DNA from: Ulota crispa
Taxonomy: Eukaryota > Streptophyta > Bryopsida > Orthotrichales > Orthotrichaceae
Assembly (NCBI GenBank): GCA_963920765.1
Contig: OY987246.1
Coordinates: 16,922,868-16,986,867 of the forward strand
Reading direction: 5' to 3'
DNA length: 64,000 nucleotides
The notes below the pieces were generated by a model. That model was not told the origin of the DNA, did not search any database, and saw nothing but the letters and a program-made list of their open reading frames with translations. Below are positions 24,907 to 35,973 of the stretch, piece by piece (within the stretch, counting starts at the first letter, position 1; every line of letters begins with the position of its first letter). The translations under genes were made by a program, and so were the position numbers.

Positions 24907-25101
24907 GTTTGGCAAATACTTATATGCCAAAAACCGTGACATAATTTTTACAAAGGTCTGATTTTAGTTCACAAACTAGGACTGGTATAGATTTTGGGTT
25001 AACCTATACACTAAACTGCGCCAAAGCAAAGTAATGACATACAACCATTTTATCATATTTAGTGTTACCTTTGAAATAGAATGGGTGTTTTTGCGTTTCT
25101 G
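24907..25101 (-). other. 3' flank of the GT34 gene
   Basis: Contains a short third match to the segmental duplication (GATTTTAGTTCACAAACTAG near 24960; compare 12319). The rest is presumably 3' UTR of the gene ending at 25102. Confidence 0.5.
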
Positions 25102-28100
25102 TCACGGCCGGAGTGGGAGTGGCAAGCGGAGGCCGAGAGGGTCAGCGCTGTCGTTACGGAGGCGCCTGACCTTGTGCGTGCCCAGAGAGCGGTGCTGGAA
25201 TCCGTAATGCTCCAGAATCTGGTTGTCACCGAAGTTGAAGGCGCGCTCCATTTGCGAGACGCATCGCTCCACGGCGTAGTCGCCGTAGCTGCCACAGGGT
25301 TTACACCCCACGAAGTGCGTGACGAAGGGCCAGCGATGGTCGCCACTGCCGGGAGTGTGCGCTTTCATCATCTCCTCGAAACGCTCCACCAGGATGACCC
25401 AGTAGCCGTGCAGGTAGTACTGGCTCTCCAAGTACACCTTCGCCGCCCAGCGTGCCTTCTGCGTGATCAGCAGGTAGATCAGCGCGCTCTGGTCGTCCGC
25501 CTCGAAGGCCGGCCTGCCTGCCAGCGTGGCCGTGAGCACCTACAAAAAATTCCACAAAAATTGCCATTTTGCTCATTAGAAAACAGCGGCAAAAGTCAAC
25601 CTAGCACCCATAAACGTCAAACTAAGGTTTTGAACACGATGACTATTTATAAACAACTAGCCAATTATAGGATCTTATTAGGAACAGAAATAAAATGAGT
25701 TTGCAATTTTGAATGTATTATTTGGATATTGTGAGAATAAGTTGTGAATTTTTAAAGAGCAAGCTGCCATTGCATCCATCACCAGTTTTAAGATTTCATG
25801 TTCTCATGTTGTACATCCTTGTAATTACATGTATTCACTTACACAAATTTTCCAAGATTTCAAAGGTGACGGTTATGGGGACACTCACGCTTATGGGTGT
25901 TCCTACCTTACCAAAATTTGCATAAAATTGCTACTTTTCTCTTTAGAAATAGCAGCAAATCTCAACTTGCGTTACATTTGAATGTAGGTCTTTACCAGTT
26001 TTTAAAAGATGAAGCACTTGTGTGTCACACTTTGTGGCTGAAAATCCATTGCTAAGTGATTGACACGTGAGGGCGGTAAACCGTAATAAAACTAGGGAAA
26101 TTTTGATGGATACATCCTGAAGTCTGCGATATTTGTATAAATGTCTCTAATTTTGCAGAAACTGCACAAATATCCTTGGACTAGAATTTTCAAACGTTTG
26201 TTTTGTTGTGCACATCATTTCTTTCATTCTTTCATGACCAATGTTGAAGCTGAGAGTGCAACAGAACAAGACAGAAGGAATGTGTGTGTGTACAGGGGAG
26301 GAGGAAGTGGTGTGTATGATAAAAATATTGCTTGAAAATTATGGTTCAAGGGTAGTTGTGCAATTCCTGAAAAAACCAAGGGGTATCCATCAAATTTTTC
26401 AATAAAACTAATAACATGATTATGCTATGCACAGTTTGAAAGTAATCAGGGGCACAACTGCAATACTGCCGCTTCTCTATTTTTGAAAAATGTTTCTCTT
26501 CAGAGCTATGGAGACTACGGTGAGTGCTCTGTGTAAAGTGCAGGAAGTCTTGAAAGCACCACATCATTGCGCACTGAATGGCGAGCAGAGCAAAATCGTT
26601 GACAGCCAGCGGTAATCAATGAATGAATGAAAAGCAACAGCCAATGGGAAGTCCCATTCTTGTGAGATTGTTATAATCGTAGGTGTGTGCGCCGCTGTTT
26701 GTTATTATTTTTAAAGGGAGAATTTGATGGATACCCCTGAAATTTGTCATATTTGTATAGATATACCTACTTTCTCAAAAATTGCACAAATACCCTTCGA
26801 CCATAATTTCAAGGATTTGTTTTGTTGTGCACATTACTTCCTTCATGACCAATGTTGTAGCAAAAAATACAAGAGCACAAAAAGGAAGCAATGTGCATAC
26901 AAAGGGAAAAAGAAGTGACATGCATCATAGAGCAAACCCCTAAAAATTATGATCCGAAGGTATTGTGCAATTTCTGAAAAACTAGAAATATCTGTACAAA
27001 TATTGCAAACTCCAGGGGCATCCATCAAATTTCCCCTATTATTAATTGGGGCCATTTTTGTTGTTTTTATTTGTGATATGGTGGCCTTTTATATAAAGTT
27101 CCCTTGATTTATACAGTGAAGGTAGTGTATATATGTACCTTGCCCGCATCCACGCGCACGTTGCCCTTGGGACCCATGGGCGCCCACGCATCCAGCAGGT
27201 CCAGCGCCCACTGACAATTCCGCAACAAAAAACTCCCAGTATTCAGCCCCACCCAGCTCTTCTGGGAGTAGATCATCTCGTCGAACCCGTGCAGCACCAT
27301 GTTGACGTGGCGGTATTTCTCCATGGGGAGCTGGAACACCATGTCGGTGAAGAAGGCGTCGGAGTCCATCCACCAGATCCACTCCACCTCGGGGTGCGCC
27401 AGCATGAGCTTGCGCAGCAGCGGCAGCTTGGCCCAGAACCCCGCCATCACGGCGTCCAGGTGCGCCATGTTATAAAAAATGTCGATGTCGTGCAACCTGT
27501 GGGACAACGACAGTTATTTGGTAAACGTAAATTGGTGAGCCATGAGCGGGGATTCCAGATTCTTCTGTGGGCAGGAACATATTTTCAACTCAAAATTATT
27601 GGAAACGCCTTATTCATTAAATTGGGAAAAACACTTTAACGTCATAAACATCCATTTTGGGAATAAATTAGGTTTAAGGTGATCACCTTAGATCAAGCTC
27701 TAGGTTTCAGCATTTTTTTGGGTACATGTGTCCTCACCTGAGCTGAGAGGAGGAATTTGTGAGGGGCAAAATCTCAATGGCTCAAATCGAATCTGATACC
27801 TTCAAATCTAGTATTTAAACGGCTTAAGGAGAAACATTGGGTTTAAGGTGAAGAACAACTTGGGAATCTGGTTTTCCCAATTCAATGAATATGATGTTCT
27901 TTCCTAAAACGCATTTTGAGAATACTAAACTTTGCATTTGTGAGAATATTTGGTGATTTGAAGTGAGCTTTTTTGACAATTATTCCTATAAGGTATTTCA
28001 TCATTAATGTAAGGCCTTGAAGAAATCATCACAAAATTCACTTTAAATCACCTAAATCTCTTAAAAATGAATAATTCAAAAGCCCCACTATGTAAGCTTT

Positions 28101-29914
28101 TTTCCAATTTAATGAATTACATGTTCAAAAAAAAAAGTAAATAATGCTTTATTCGTTAAATTGGGAAAAGTAGTACATTTTGGGACTTTCAAGAATTCAG
28201 CTGATCACCTAAATTTGAGCTCACAACATTTTTTTGATACTTGTGCCCTCACCTGATAGGAGAAATTTGCGAGGAAAAAAATCTTAGTAGCCCAGATTGA
28301 ATTTGATACCTTTGAATATGGTTTAAAGTAACTTTTTGGGTTTCAAGTGGAATTCAAAATGGTACCTACGTTTTTCCCAATTTAACGAATTACACGTTAA
28401 ATGAACTAAATTTTTCAAGAGATGATAACTTAAAAATTTATGCACAATTATAGGATCCTACGTACTTTATAAGTAGAACTTGTTATTTTGACAAAAAATC
28501 CGGACTCACTACTCACGGCTCACGTAACCCCGCTCATGAAATAGCATTCTCCCGACCTGCAGTAGTCGATTTTGTTCTTCAAGCTCTTGAGCAGCAGGTG
28601 GTCGCCCACCGCACTGTCGCACGGCTTCGGCTGGGATCCCGTCACCAGCAGCATCCGGTCGGCGCCGCGGCTGTTCTTCCGCATTCTCGGGTGCTGAGAA
28701 AGCCACGCCGCACGCTGCTCGTTCCAGTCCGTAATCGCCGGACCCATCGTATATGGGTCGCCCCCTTAAGAAGACGAATTATATCCCACAAAGTTTCCCC
28801 AATCACTTCACCATAAACGACCCGCAAAAAAGCTTTCAAAAACCTCAAAAACATCAAAAACAACAACAACATGCTTCAAGTGACTAATCAAGTTCCTTTC
28901 CCAATGTTTGCCAAGTCTAGACTGTATTCGAGCTATTGCGTAATGTGGCAGTATGTCGGTCATTAAAATTTACCAGCTCCAGTAGCATTTCAGTAGAAGC
29001 CCGGGATACTCACTGGAAAAAAGGAATAAGGTGGAAGCACCCATAACTAATAACTTAAGCAATTCTAGAACAAACTACAAAGAGTTTGAGGAAAAAAAGT
29101 ATTTTTCTCATGTAGGAAGCTAAGAAATATTGGGATTGCAAATTTTATATAAATTATTTTGCAAACTGAAATTATTGTGAATTTTGGGAGTTAAAAAGTG
29201 TCCCCAAATCCATGGTCAATGTCTAAACTCATGCAATTCAGATAATAGCCAAACTACTACTTTCTGCTCATTACTTCCTACTTCACTTTGGGACACGTGA
29301 CAAGACTGAAGTGGTCCCAACTCCCAAGTTCCAGCCTTTGAAAAGCAAAGCACCTATTTCAGCTGATGTTAAAAATAGCACACCCTACAGGCTGAGTACA
29401 GGGCGTTGGTGGCTATGGGGGCTTCCCCCTTAGCCGAAGAGACCTTTCTCTGGGATTCTGGGAATCAAGAGTGTTACGAAAAATGGTGATTTCAAAAACC
29501 AGTACGATAATATAAATTGATAGATTTTAGAGGAAACGTAGCATGGAATGAGATCTTGGAGGGGGGTGTCACAAATTAGGCTTTGATAATTGTGAGAAAA
29601 TCACTGGTTACAGCACCTGAGTCGGGCTCCGGATCTTCGAGCTCGTCGATGGTGGCGCTGAGGACGCGCCGCGGGTCACTGGAGCTTTGATCATGGGATT
29701 GGGCACTGTCACTCGTCGTCCCCTTGGGCTGATTCTGCGATCCAAATGTGCCAATCCCAATGGTGCCCCGGAGCACCAGGACTGTGACGAAACCACACAA
29801 GATGGTGACTCGTAAGTTGTGCACGGCTTTTTGTAGGTTCCGACCTTTCGGAAATGTCCACTTGGTCGACAGGACTGATGTGGGCGCTCCCGGATGCACC
29901 AATTCGGAGCTCAT
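25102..29914 (-). CDS. XXT: GT34 glycosyltransferase, xyloglucan 6-xylosyltransferase type
   Basis: Four exons on the minus strand: 29914-29617, 28764-28557, 27496-27139, 25539-25102; GT-AG introns, 433 residues, close to the ~460 of flowering-plant XXTs. It is a type II Golgi membrane enzyme that adds xylose from UDP-xylose to the glucan backbone of xyloglucan. Evidence: membrane anchor at about residues 34-57 (LRVTILCGFVTVLVLRGTIG), LLVTGSQPKPCDSAVGDHLL in exon 2, the metal-binding WWMDSDAFFTD with DSD at 213-215, GLNTGSFLLRNCQWALDLLD, FEADDQSA (300-307) and GDHRWPFVTHFVGCKPCG with the family histidine at 363. Related GT34 galactomannan galactosyltransferases cannot be excluded. An acceptor-like TTTTTTTTACAG ends 17 nt before the ATG, so a 5'-UTR intron is likely. 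The introns are crowded with MITEs. Confidence 0.95.
25597..25911. mobile_element. MITE family K, copy 1, in XXT intron 3
   Basis: Ends CTAGCACCCATAAACGTCAA and GCTTATGGGTGTTCCTACCT; the same termini and interior (GGATCYTATWAGGAAC, ATTACATGTATTCAC-like) occur at 49402-49726. Sequence resembling the flank between this element and exon 4 (AAATTGCCATTTTGCTCATTAGAAA) recurs on its other side at about 25914-25975, so a flank duplication accompanies it. Confidence 0.7.
26095..26400. mobile_element. MULE-like MITE family C, copy 1, in XXT intron 3
   Basis: 306 bp, GGGAAATTTTGATGGATACA to GTATCCATCAAATTTTTC, flanked by the perfect direct repeat AATAAAACTA (26085-26094 and 26401-26410). Confidence 0.93.
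26715..27038. mobile_element. MULE-like MITE family C, copy 2, in XXT intron 3
   Basis: AGGGAGAATTTGATGGATAC to GGGGCATCCATCAAATTTCC. Flanks TATTTTTAA and TATTATTAA are a probable 9-bp duplication with one change. Inner arms repeat TATTTGTATAGAT and TTGCACAAATACCCTT as in the other copies. Confidence 0.88.
27605..27897. mobile_element. MITE family A, copy 2
   Basis: TTATTCATTAAATTGGGAAA to TTTTCCCAATTCAATGAATA; interior with CACCTGAGCTGAGAGGAGGA and TCTGATACCTTCAAAT as in the other A copies. Confidence 0.87.
27898..28135. mobile_element. MITE family B, foldback type, copy 1
   Basis: The centre is a long palindrome: GAGAATATTTGGTGATTTGA on one arm and AATTCACTTTAAATCACCTA on the other, around GAAGAAATCATC. 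The right end resembles the family-A terminus (TTCCAATTTAATGAATTACA). Further copies at 30096, 54962 and 58135. Confidence 0.8.
28144..28398. mobile_element. MITE family A, copy 3
   Basis: GCTTTATTCGTTAAATTGGG to TTCCCAATTTAACGAATTAC, same interior landmarks as the other copies. Confidence 0.87.
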
Positions 29915-30095
29915 TCTCGTAAGACTTCCTGTAAAAAAAATCAGCAAATGGTCGCCGTGAGGGATTTTATGAGAAAGCAATGGCAGCTAATTTGAGGACT
30001 GTTCAACAGGAATCTCCTTTCTTACAATGAATTGGTCTTATCTGTAATAATGGCTTGTTTCAGAGCCGGTAAAGTCGTGCCATTTACGTGCAACC

Positions 30096-30313
30096 CCATA
30101 TTCATTAAATTGGGACAAGGGTACAGTTTGGGACTTCTGAATTTTGCATTTGTGAGAGTATTTTGATGATTTAAGGTGACTTTTATGATGATTGATGTAA
30201 GATTTTGAAGAAATCATCATAAAACTCACTCTAAATCACCAAAATACTCTCAAAAATGCCAAATTCATGAATTCCAAAACGTATCCTTTTCTCGATTAAA
30301 CTAATATGGTGTT
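30096..30313. mobile_element. MITE family B, foldback type, copy 2
   Basis: CCATATTCATTAAATTGGGA to ATTAAACTAATATGG. Arms GAGAGTATTTTGATGATTTA and AAATCACCAAAATACTCTCA are nearly perfect inverted repeats, so it can fold over almost its whole length. Confidence 0.87.
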
Positions 30314-31132
30314 TGTGCCCAGATCTTCCAAAACTACCACCTGTATAGATCTGGGGTTTTCAGTTGAGTTTGTCTGTATAAAGTTTCTACTCAGAGCACT
30401 CGTGTGACTGAATCTGAAATAGCATTCACCAATTTCACCGACTCTGCTGTTTTAACCAAATTCAGGGTTTTAAGTTTGATCTTCGATTCACAGTTTGCAA
30501 TCTGTCCCATGAAAGCGCTTAAAAACATTATTAAGCTGAAAGATTTACAAGTAATGGACTTGCACTAGGACAAACTCCACGCTGAACAAACTAAACAGCA
30601 TTGAGATGTCTACAATTTCAAACTCCCACCACGTTGGTTGAAAATAACATCCCCAAAGTTGTTTAATTTCTGTGTGCTGCTTCAACAGCAATTTTGCACT
30701 TTTGCAAGAGTGTAACTTTACGAAGAATTTCACTACATGATTCATGCATAGAAGTAGATTGCTTGATACAATGTAATAGACCTTAAGATAAATATTCAGG
30801 GTGATACATACATCCGAACTAACTGGTACAAACTGAGATCCAGGCAATTAATGTGAGCTAACAGAAAATGATGGACGTCGTAGCAGAGATGAAAAAGAAG
30901 CGGGAAGGGACGCGCATGGAGAAAATCAATCACCAAAGTCCATAGAAAGGGGAAAAAGTTGCAAAACCTGGGTTTCCTCCGGAGGTTGGAATTAAAATTC
31001 CTTGTCCAACTTCTGGATCACATACTCCACGTGCATGCCTCGAGCTCACCATGTGGCGAACTACCGGACTAATAACACCTGCAAAAATAGACCAAGAATT
31101 AACACCACAACTCGGTCACGATGAGCATAAAA

Positions 31133-31361
31133 TTGTGAGCCATGAGCGGGGCTTCAAAATTTTGTGAGCTAGAATAGTCTCTCAACTCAAAATCAATGAA
31201 ATAATTATAAAAACAGCAAGCTTTTGAAGAGATGATAGTTTAATATGCATAATTATAGGACCCTGTGTACACAATTATATGTGGAATTTATTATTTTGAC
31301 TAAAAATCCGTGCTTACGGCTCAATCACGGCTCACGGATCCCGCTCATGAAATAGCATTCC
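31133..31361. mobile_element. MITE family P, copy 1 (uninterrupted)
   Basis: GTGAGCCATGAGCGGGG to CCCGCTCATGAAATAGCATT, ~230 bp. The right subterminal part carries ACGGCTCA twice. It is the reference for the split copy in XXT intron 2. A diverged copy lies at about 42119-42345. Confidence 0.8.
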
Positions 31362-31377
31362 CCGAGCCAACTCCACC

Positions 31378-31794
31378 CTATTGACAGAACTCAGCAACAT
31401 CCTCCTGGTTTTGAACTGTACCCAGAATCACAGTCCTGCAAGAACGACCGGTGAGCTCGGAACGCGAGGAGAATCCGAGAGTAGTCTCAGCTGGAACACG
31501 AGGGTGGCGATCGAGTTGCTCTGCAGCGATTACGTCCCGGATTACATATGACATGAGAAAAAGTGTGATTGTGGGATGAAGGGACTGTGGGATGCAGGAC
31601 AGAGCATGCAGTGAGTGAGTGCAGCAGGCACAGGACACCGGGGAATCGATGTACCTGGCTGGCTGGCTCCGACCGGGCCTGACGACGGCAGCGAGTGCAC
31701 TGTAGTGCACGGATTCAGCAGCAGTGCACTCGACGACGATGAGAAGTTCAAGCGCTTCGTAACGGAATTCGGTTACACTAATTTCGGCCGTCAT
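31378..31794 (-). CDS. Open frame of unknown nature in a GC-rich patch
   Basis: An ATG-started frame of 138 codons (MTAEISVTEFRYEALELLIV..) with no recognised domain. Internal splice-like sites (CAGCCAG/GTACAT near 31651; CGTTCTTGCAG near 31443) suggest that it may instead be untranslated leader of the XXT gene about 1.5 kb downstream. I do not assign a function. Confidence 0.25.
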   Translation of the reverse strand: MTAEISVTEFRYEALELLIVVECTAAESVHYSALAAVVRPGRSQPARYIDSPVSCACCTHSLHALSCIPQSLHPTITLFLMSYVIRDVIAAEQLDRHPRVPAETTLGFSSRSELTGRSCRTVILGTVQNQEDVAEFCQ

Positions 31795-32518
31795 CTTTGA
31801 AAGGGCAAACCTTTAGGTTTCAAGAAAAGGCAGCAGCGTTTAAGAAATCTGCCAAAGTGCAAAGTTTTGAACGGTCCGGTTTCGTATCATTCTGCAGCTT
31901 TCACGTACGTTTCGGTACCGATCAAAAGCATGGTTAATCGTGATTGGCAAGCTCGATCTGTGTTGCTCAGCAACCTTTTTTAAATTTCCCTGTGTCATAT
32001 CAGGAATTATTCACGTTCACATTTTTCGTGTGAGTTGTCAAACATTTCTGTCTATTTCTTCTATGGCTTTTTCCTGTCTCATATTTCCCTGTTAAGACAC
32101 AAGGAATTCATATGCAAATCCCTTGACGAGAGTTTGCAGTGTAGGATTTCAAAGAAGATTGAGCCTTTTGAAGTTGAAGTTCCTTGTGCTGAATCGCTCT
32201 GCGCGTCGCCAGGGGTGGTCGGCTGGCTTGTTCGTGCATGGCGAGAGATACAGTGAGTGTTGAATGGGAAACCCAACGTGCTTCTGAGGTAGACTCGTCA
32301 CGTTGTGGGGAAAAAAACACTTGCTGGAGGGAATCTCTTCGGCGTACCTCACGATGATTCTCATTGCTCACGGTTTTAAAATCTCTCAGGGGACCGGGCC
32401 TATGCCTAGTCCTGACATGCTCAGTCCAGCTCGTACTGGGGAATTTGAACTTGAAAGTACATTGAAAATTACATGATGAAAACATAAGAAACTCTGGATC
32501 TGGAGTCTGGACATAGGT
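31795..32518. other. Spacer with a repeat shared with the rmlB intron
   Basis: About 31984-32140 resembles 36820-36950 inside the rmlB intron (AACATTT..CTATTTCTTCTATG, TCATATTTYCYTGTTA, GACAAGAGTTTGC-like). Small open frames (32035-32256, 32108-32536) have no recognisable domains. Confidence 0.5.
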
Positions 32519-32810
32519 TGATAATTTTATGGACACCCCTGACGTTTTTCAGAAATTGCACAAGTACCCTTGGAACAGAATTTTCAGACGGTTAGTTTAT
32601 TGAGTATGTCAATTCTTTCTCCCTTGTGCGTATGCTACTTCTTTTTCATTCTATTGCACTCCTTGCTTTAACATCTGTCATGAAGGAAGTAGCATGCATA
32701 ACAAAACAAATGCTCACAAATTAGGGTTCAAGGATGTTTGTGCAATTTCTGAAAAACCAAGGGTACCTATACAAATATGACAAATTCTTGGGGCATCCAT
32801 AAAAATTCCC
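32519..32810. mobile_element. MULE-like MITE family C, copy 3
   Basis: Interior and right end (GGGGCATCCATAAAAATTCC) match family C. The left terminus is eroded (TTTTATGGACACCCCTGACG). Confidence 0.8.
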
Positions 32811-32819
32811 TTGATTTAA

Positions 32820-33137
32820 AGGATATTTTGATTAACACCACTACAGGTTAAGCAATTTGTATAGATGCTCTTGGTTTTTCAGAAATTGCATAAACGCCCT
32901 TGGGTCAAAATAAATTATGTTTGTTTAGTTGTGCACGTCACGTTCTTCTCCTTTTGTGCACACGCTACTTCTTTCATGTACTGTTGCATTCCTTGCTTCA
33001 ACATTGATCAGGAAGTGGTGTGCACAATAGAACAAACGTTTGCAAATTATAATCAAAGAATATTTATGCAATTTCTGAAAAACAAGGGGCATCTATACAA
33101 ATATTGCAAACTTCAAGGGCATCCATCAAATTTACCC
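32820..33137. mobile_element. MULE-like MITE family C, copy 4
   Basis: 318 bp with left end AGGATATTTTGATTAACACC (diverged) and right end GCATCCATCAAATTTACCC. A perfect 9-bp duplication TTGATTTAA lies at 32811-32819 and 33138-33146. It landed immediately beside copy 3. Confidence 0.9.
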
Positions 33138-33146
33138 TTGATTTAA

Positions 33147-34151
33147 GCACATCCCATTGAATTTTTATCCTATCAAATATCAATTGACTTCCAAAAAATA
33201 TAAAAAGACTCTTCAAACCAAACTTAACAAAAAAACTTTAAAGACTGGAATTGTAACTTTCTGCAACTTTGCCTCAATGTTAGCAAAGATGTTGTATAAC
33301 TTAGGGGCAGTTGACGCTAAGTATCAAGTATGGTGGAACTCTCAGTATTTGATTGTGAGAGGTTAGGATGGAAATTGGGTTTTGTCAGCTTCATAACAAT
33401 GATCCCCTATGTCGTTTTCGTATTTAGCTCAAGTAGCTAAACATAACCCTCAATATGCTAAAACTTCAAGTTTAACATCATGGTGGTTACATTTTTTGAA
33501 GGTTTTGATAAACAAATTAGTAAAAAGTTGGCTAAATTTAGCCACATACATGAGCACTACATCACTCTATGTCACGCACCTACAGCATTTTTGGAAATCT
33601 TGATGCTAAGAAGGCAAGAGCTAATGACTTTGTTTTAAGAATTGGGTTCACTTGAGTAGAAATTGAAACTCTATGGAGTTAAGATCCATTAACTTTTTGT
33701 ATAAAACGTTCAGTTGTTTTATTAATAATTTTGCACATGAAGTTGGGATTTGGCATCGAGCTAGGAACTTGTGGAGTTGGGACGTGGGAAGTTATGTGAG
33801 TTGTGCCCCCCTGAATGGCTAAAATACTTCTTTCTGCTCCTGCAACTGCGCAGTTTTTCGTGATTTGCCAGCTCAAGGTAACAAAACTGCGCAGTTTCTG
33901 TACACTCCTTGGGCTCTTCTGCTTGCCCCGTTATCCCCTAGCGGAAATCTCAAAATACACAGGAAGGGACCTATTTCGTCTCATGGGCTCATCCTTTGAA
34001 AAAACTACCGTCCTGTGACTATTAAAAAATGGTGATTTCCTTTCTCAAATAAAAGTCAGTGAGCAAAAGTTTAGTAAACATATTTTTTTGGAATTTTATG
34101 ACTTCATGAAGTAAAGGCGAGGAGTTTTCTTTTAGTATTCATGAACATGTG
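33147..34151. other. Spacer, no gene recognised
   Basis: Only short unconserved frames. A direct repeat AACTGCGCAGTTT occurs at about 33843 and 33887. Confidence 0.5.
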
Positions 34152-34388
34152 TTAACCTTTAAACATCCAAGTGTGCTGCTATGGCCAATACAATATGAGG
34201 TGTTTTTCTTGTGTTTCAAACATATTTATACTTTTACTACATTTGAGATCAATAAAAAAATTAGAATATAGATCAATATTGTCTTAGTGAGCTATTTGAG
34301 ATCCCAAATTATAACTTCTTGATGGTACCAAATGTCAATTATATAATAGCACTGTATCTACTATGCCCACGGGACATTTAAGGGTTAA
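34152..34388. mobile_element. Family-E short element, 237 bp
   Basis: TTAACCTTTAAACATCCAAG to GGGACATTTAAGGGTTAA. Interior is the reverse complement of the 48602 element (TACATTTGAGATCAA, CTATTTGAGATCCCAAAT). Confidence 0.85.
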
Positions 34389-35973
34389 AGTAGTTCATCA
34401 AAAGTAGATATCTAAAGAGGAAGAGGCCATCAATATTTTCAAAAGTGAGAATTACTTGTGCCCCATTTTGAAGTGGATGCATGACATTGACTCACGTCCC
34501 ATTTTGAAGTAATTAATTTAGAATGGATAGCTCGAGCTCATGAATGGGTAGAAGCTTGGAGATAGTTTATTTTGCCTCACTTTCAACAAAAGGTAATAAT
34601 TACATTGATATAATGGAGGTAGATCCAACCATAATGGGAGAAAATTGTCTCCAATGGAAGCTTGCAACCTCAGCACAAGAGCTATTTTGATTGGCACTCA
34701 AAAGAACTTGCAAAACCCAAAGAAGTGGTCACTATTCAAGTTTGGTCAGCAATAATTCTCTAATAGTTCCATTTGCAATTCTTCCATCCCTCTTGCAATC
34801 AACTTTCTCAACCGCGCATTCCCATGTCCCTAGTAGTTCCAAAGTTAGTCGTGCATTGTGACTGCACAGTCACACATTAAGACTGCAAACTCCTCAAGAC
34901 AGCTGCAAGAATTGCACACGTAACAAGGTCCTCCTTTTACCATTTCTACCATTTCTAGGACTCTTACCCATGCCTCAATTGAGGACACCCTTAATGACAG
35001 CATTAACAGAGATGGCCCTCTTTGGCTTTGTTTAACTGGGGCCTGGTGAGGGCAGCACTTGCTAGTTGGTAAGGATTTCTTTTACGCCAGCAGCTCTTCA
35101 CTATAAACCTGGTAAGTCCATAGCAAGTCATTTGAACCTGTAACGTCAACTTCGGTATAAGATTATTCCTCCAACTGCAAATCACCAGATACCGTGCATG
35201 AAGTATCAAGGTTTCTACGAAAAAAATTTAGGGAACAAACATCATTTATTCCAAAATTAGGATCACCTCAAAAGCAACATGGGTCAGAGGCTTGTATACA
35301 GAATCCTTTCTCCTAATACGAATCAAAGCACAAGTATGGTGTTTAAGAATCCCAACGCGTATACACGATGTACTAAATCTGCATGTAATCTATGCCGCAA
35401 AGACAAAGTTGGGCTAATGATATCAACGCCTCTTACGAGGTTGAGCATTTCAGCAACGGACAGATTTGCTTGAAGAATTGTGCAGAAATTCGTGAATGGA
35501 GGGAACTGCTGTGGCTCATACCTGCTCAGGGCATTATCAACGCATACACAAGGAATGGGATGGGGAATTGGTCAGTCTTCTTGCATTACTCCCTGTCCAA
35601 GTCAATTTGTCGTCCCTTTCACCGGACAAATCCTCCTAATCCTGACGCAACTCCCATCACAGATTTAGGCACCAAAGAAGACACTTGTGAGTACTTGTAA
35701 GTTGTTGCCGAGAAATTGCAAGCTATTGCAAGCAACGTGTCATTCCAGCAACAAATGCAGTGAAAGTCTTAGGACATTAGGTAACAAACAAATTTACCAT
35801 CTAAGGAGATTGTTTTAACAATGTCATCTCCTTATTATGCATTGCTGTGGTTGCGCTAAAGCCTTAAATATTCCTCATTCTCTCACACAACTAACCCCAC
35901 CAAAAGAAATGCAGTTACAGGACCATTCCCCATCTTGGATTGATGATGCTCTCAAGAGCGTCTCTGGTGCTTT
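34389..35973. other. Spacer downstream of rmlB; dispersed old repeat
   Basis: 34610-34990 has counterparts at 58860-58970 and 60290-60500 (TTTGCAATTCTTCCATC, CACACGTAACAAGG), an old duplicated segment later split by insertions. The rmlB 3' UTR probably covers the part near 35.9 kb. Plus-strand frames at 35279-35700 show no domain. Confidence 0.5.

Larger units (their letters stand above)
27531..28550. mobile_element. Nested MITE composite filling XXT intron 2
   Basis: Outer element is family P: left arm GTGAGCCATGAGCGGG at 27531 and right arm CCGCTCATGAAATAGCATTC ending at 28550, as in the uninterrupted copy at 31133-31361. Inserted in it, side by side, are family A (27605-27897), family B (27898-28135) and family A again (28144-28398). 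The intron runs 27497-28556, so only about 40 of its 1060 bases lie outside transposon. Confidence 0.85.
29915..31377 (-). promoter_or_regulatory. Upstream region of XXT, probably with 5'-UTR intron(s)
   Basis: Minus-strand acceptor-like sites lie at 29932 (T8-ACAG), 31081 (TATTTTTGCAG) and about 31443 (CGTTCTTGCAG). Together with the GC-rich patch at 31.4-31.8 kb this suggests that transcription may start near 31.8 kb and that the leader is spliced. The exact exons cannot be fixed from sequence alone. Two MITEs lie inside. Confidence 0.35.

Noticed and set aside
12000-25000. A hidden retroelement or gene in the large gene-free block
   Set aside because: No protein domain in any frame; the repeats have MITE-type ends and the rest is duplicated non-coding DNA.
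35279-35700. Plus-strand genes near 35.4 kb
   Set aside because: Two overlapping short frames with no recognisable domain, in a likely 3' flank.
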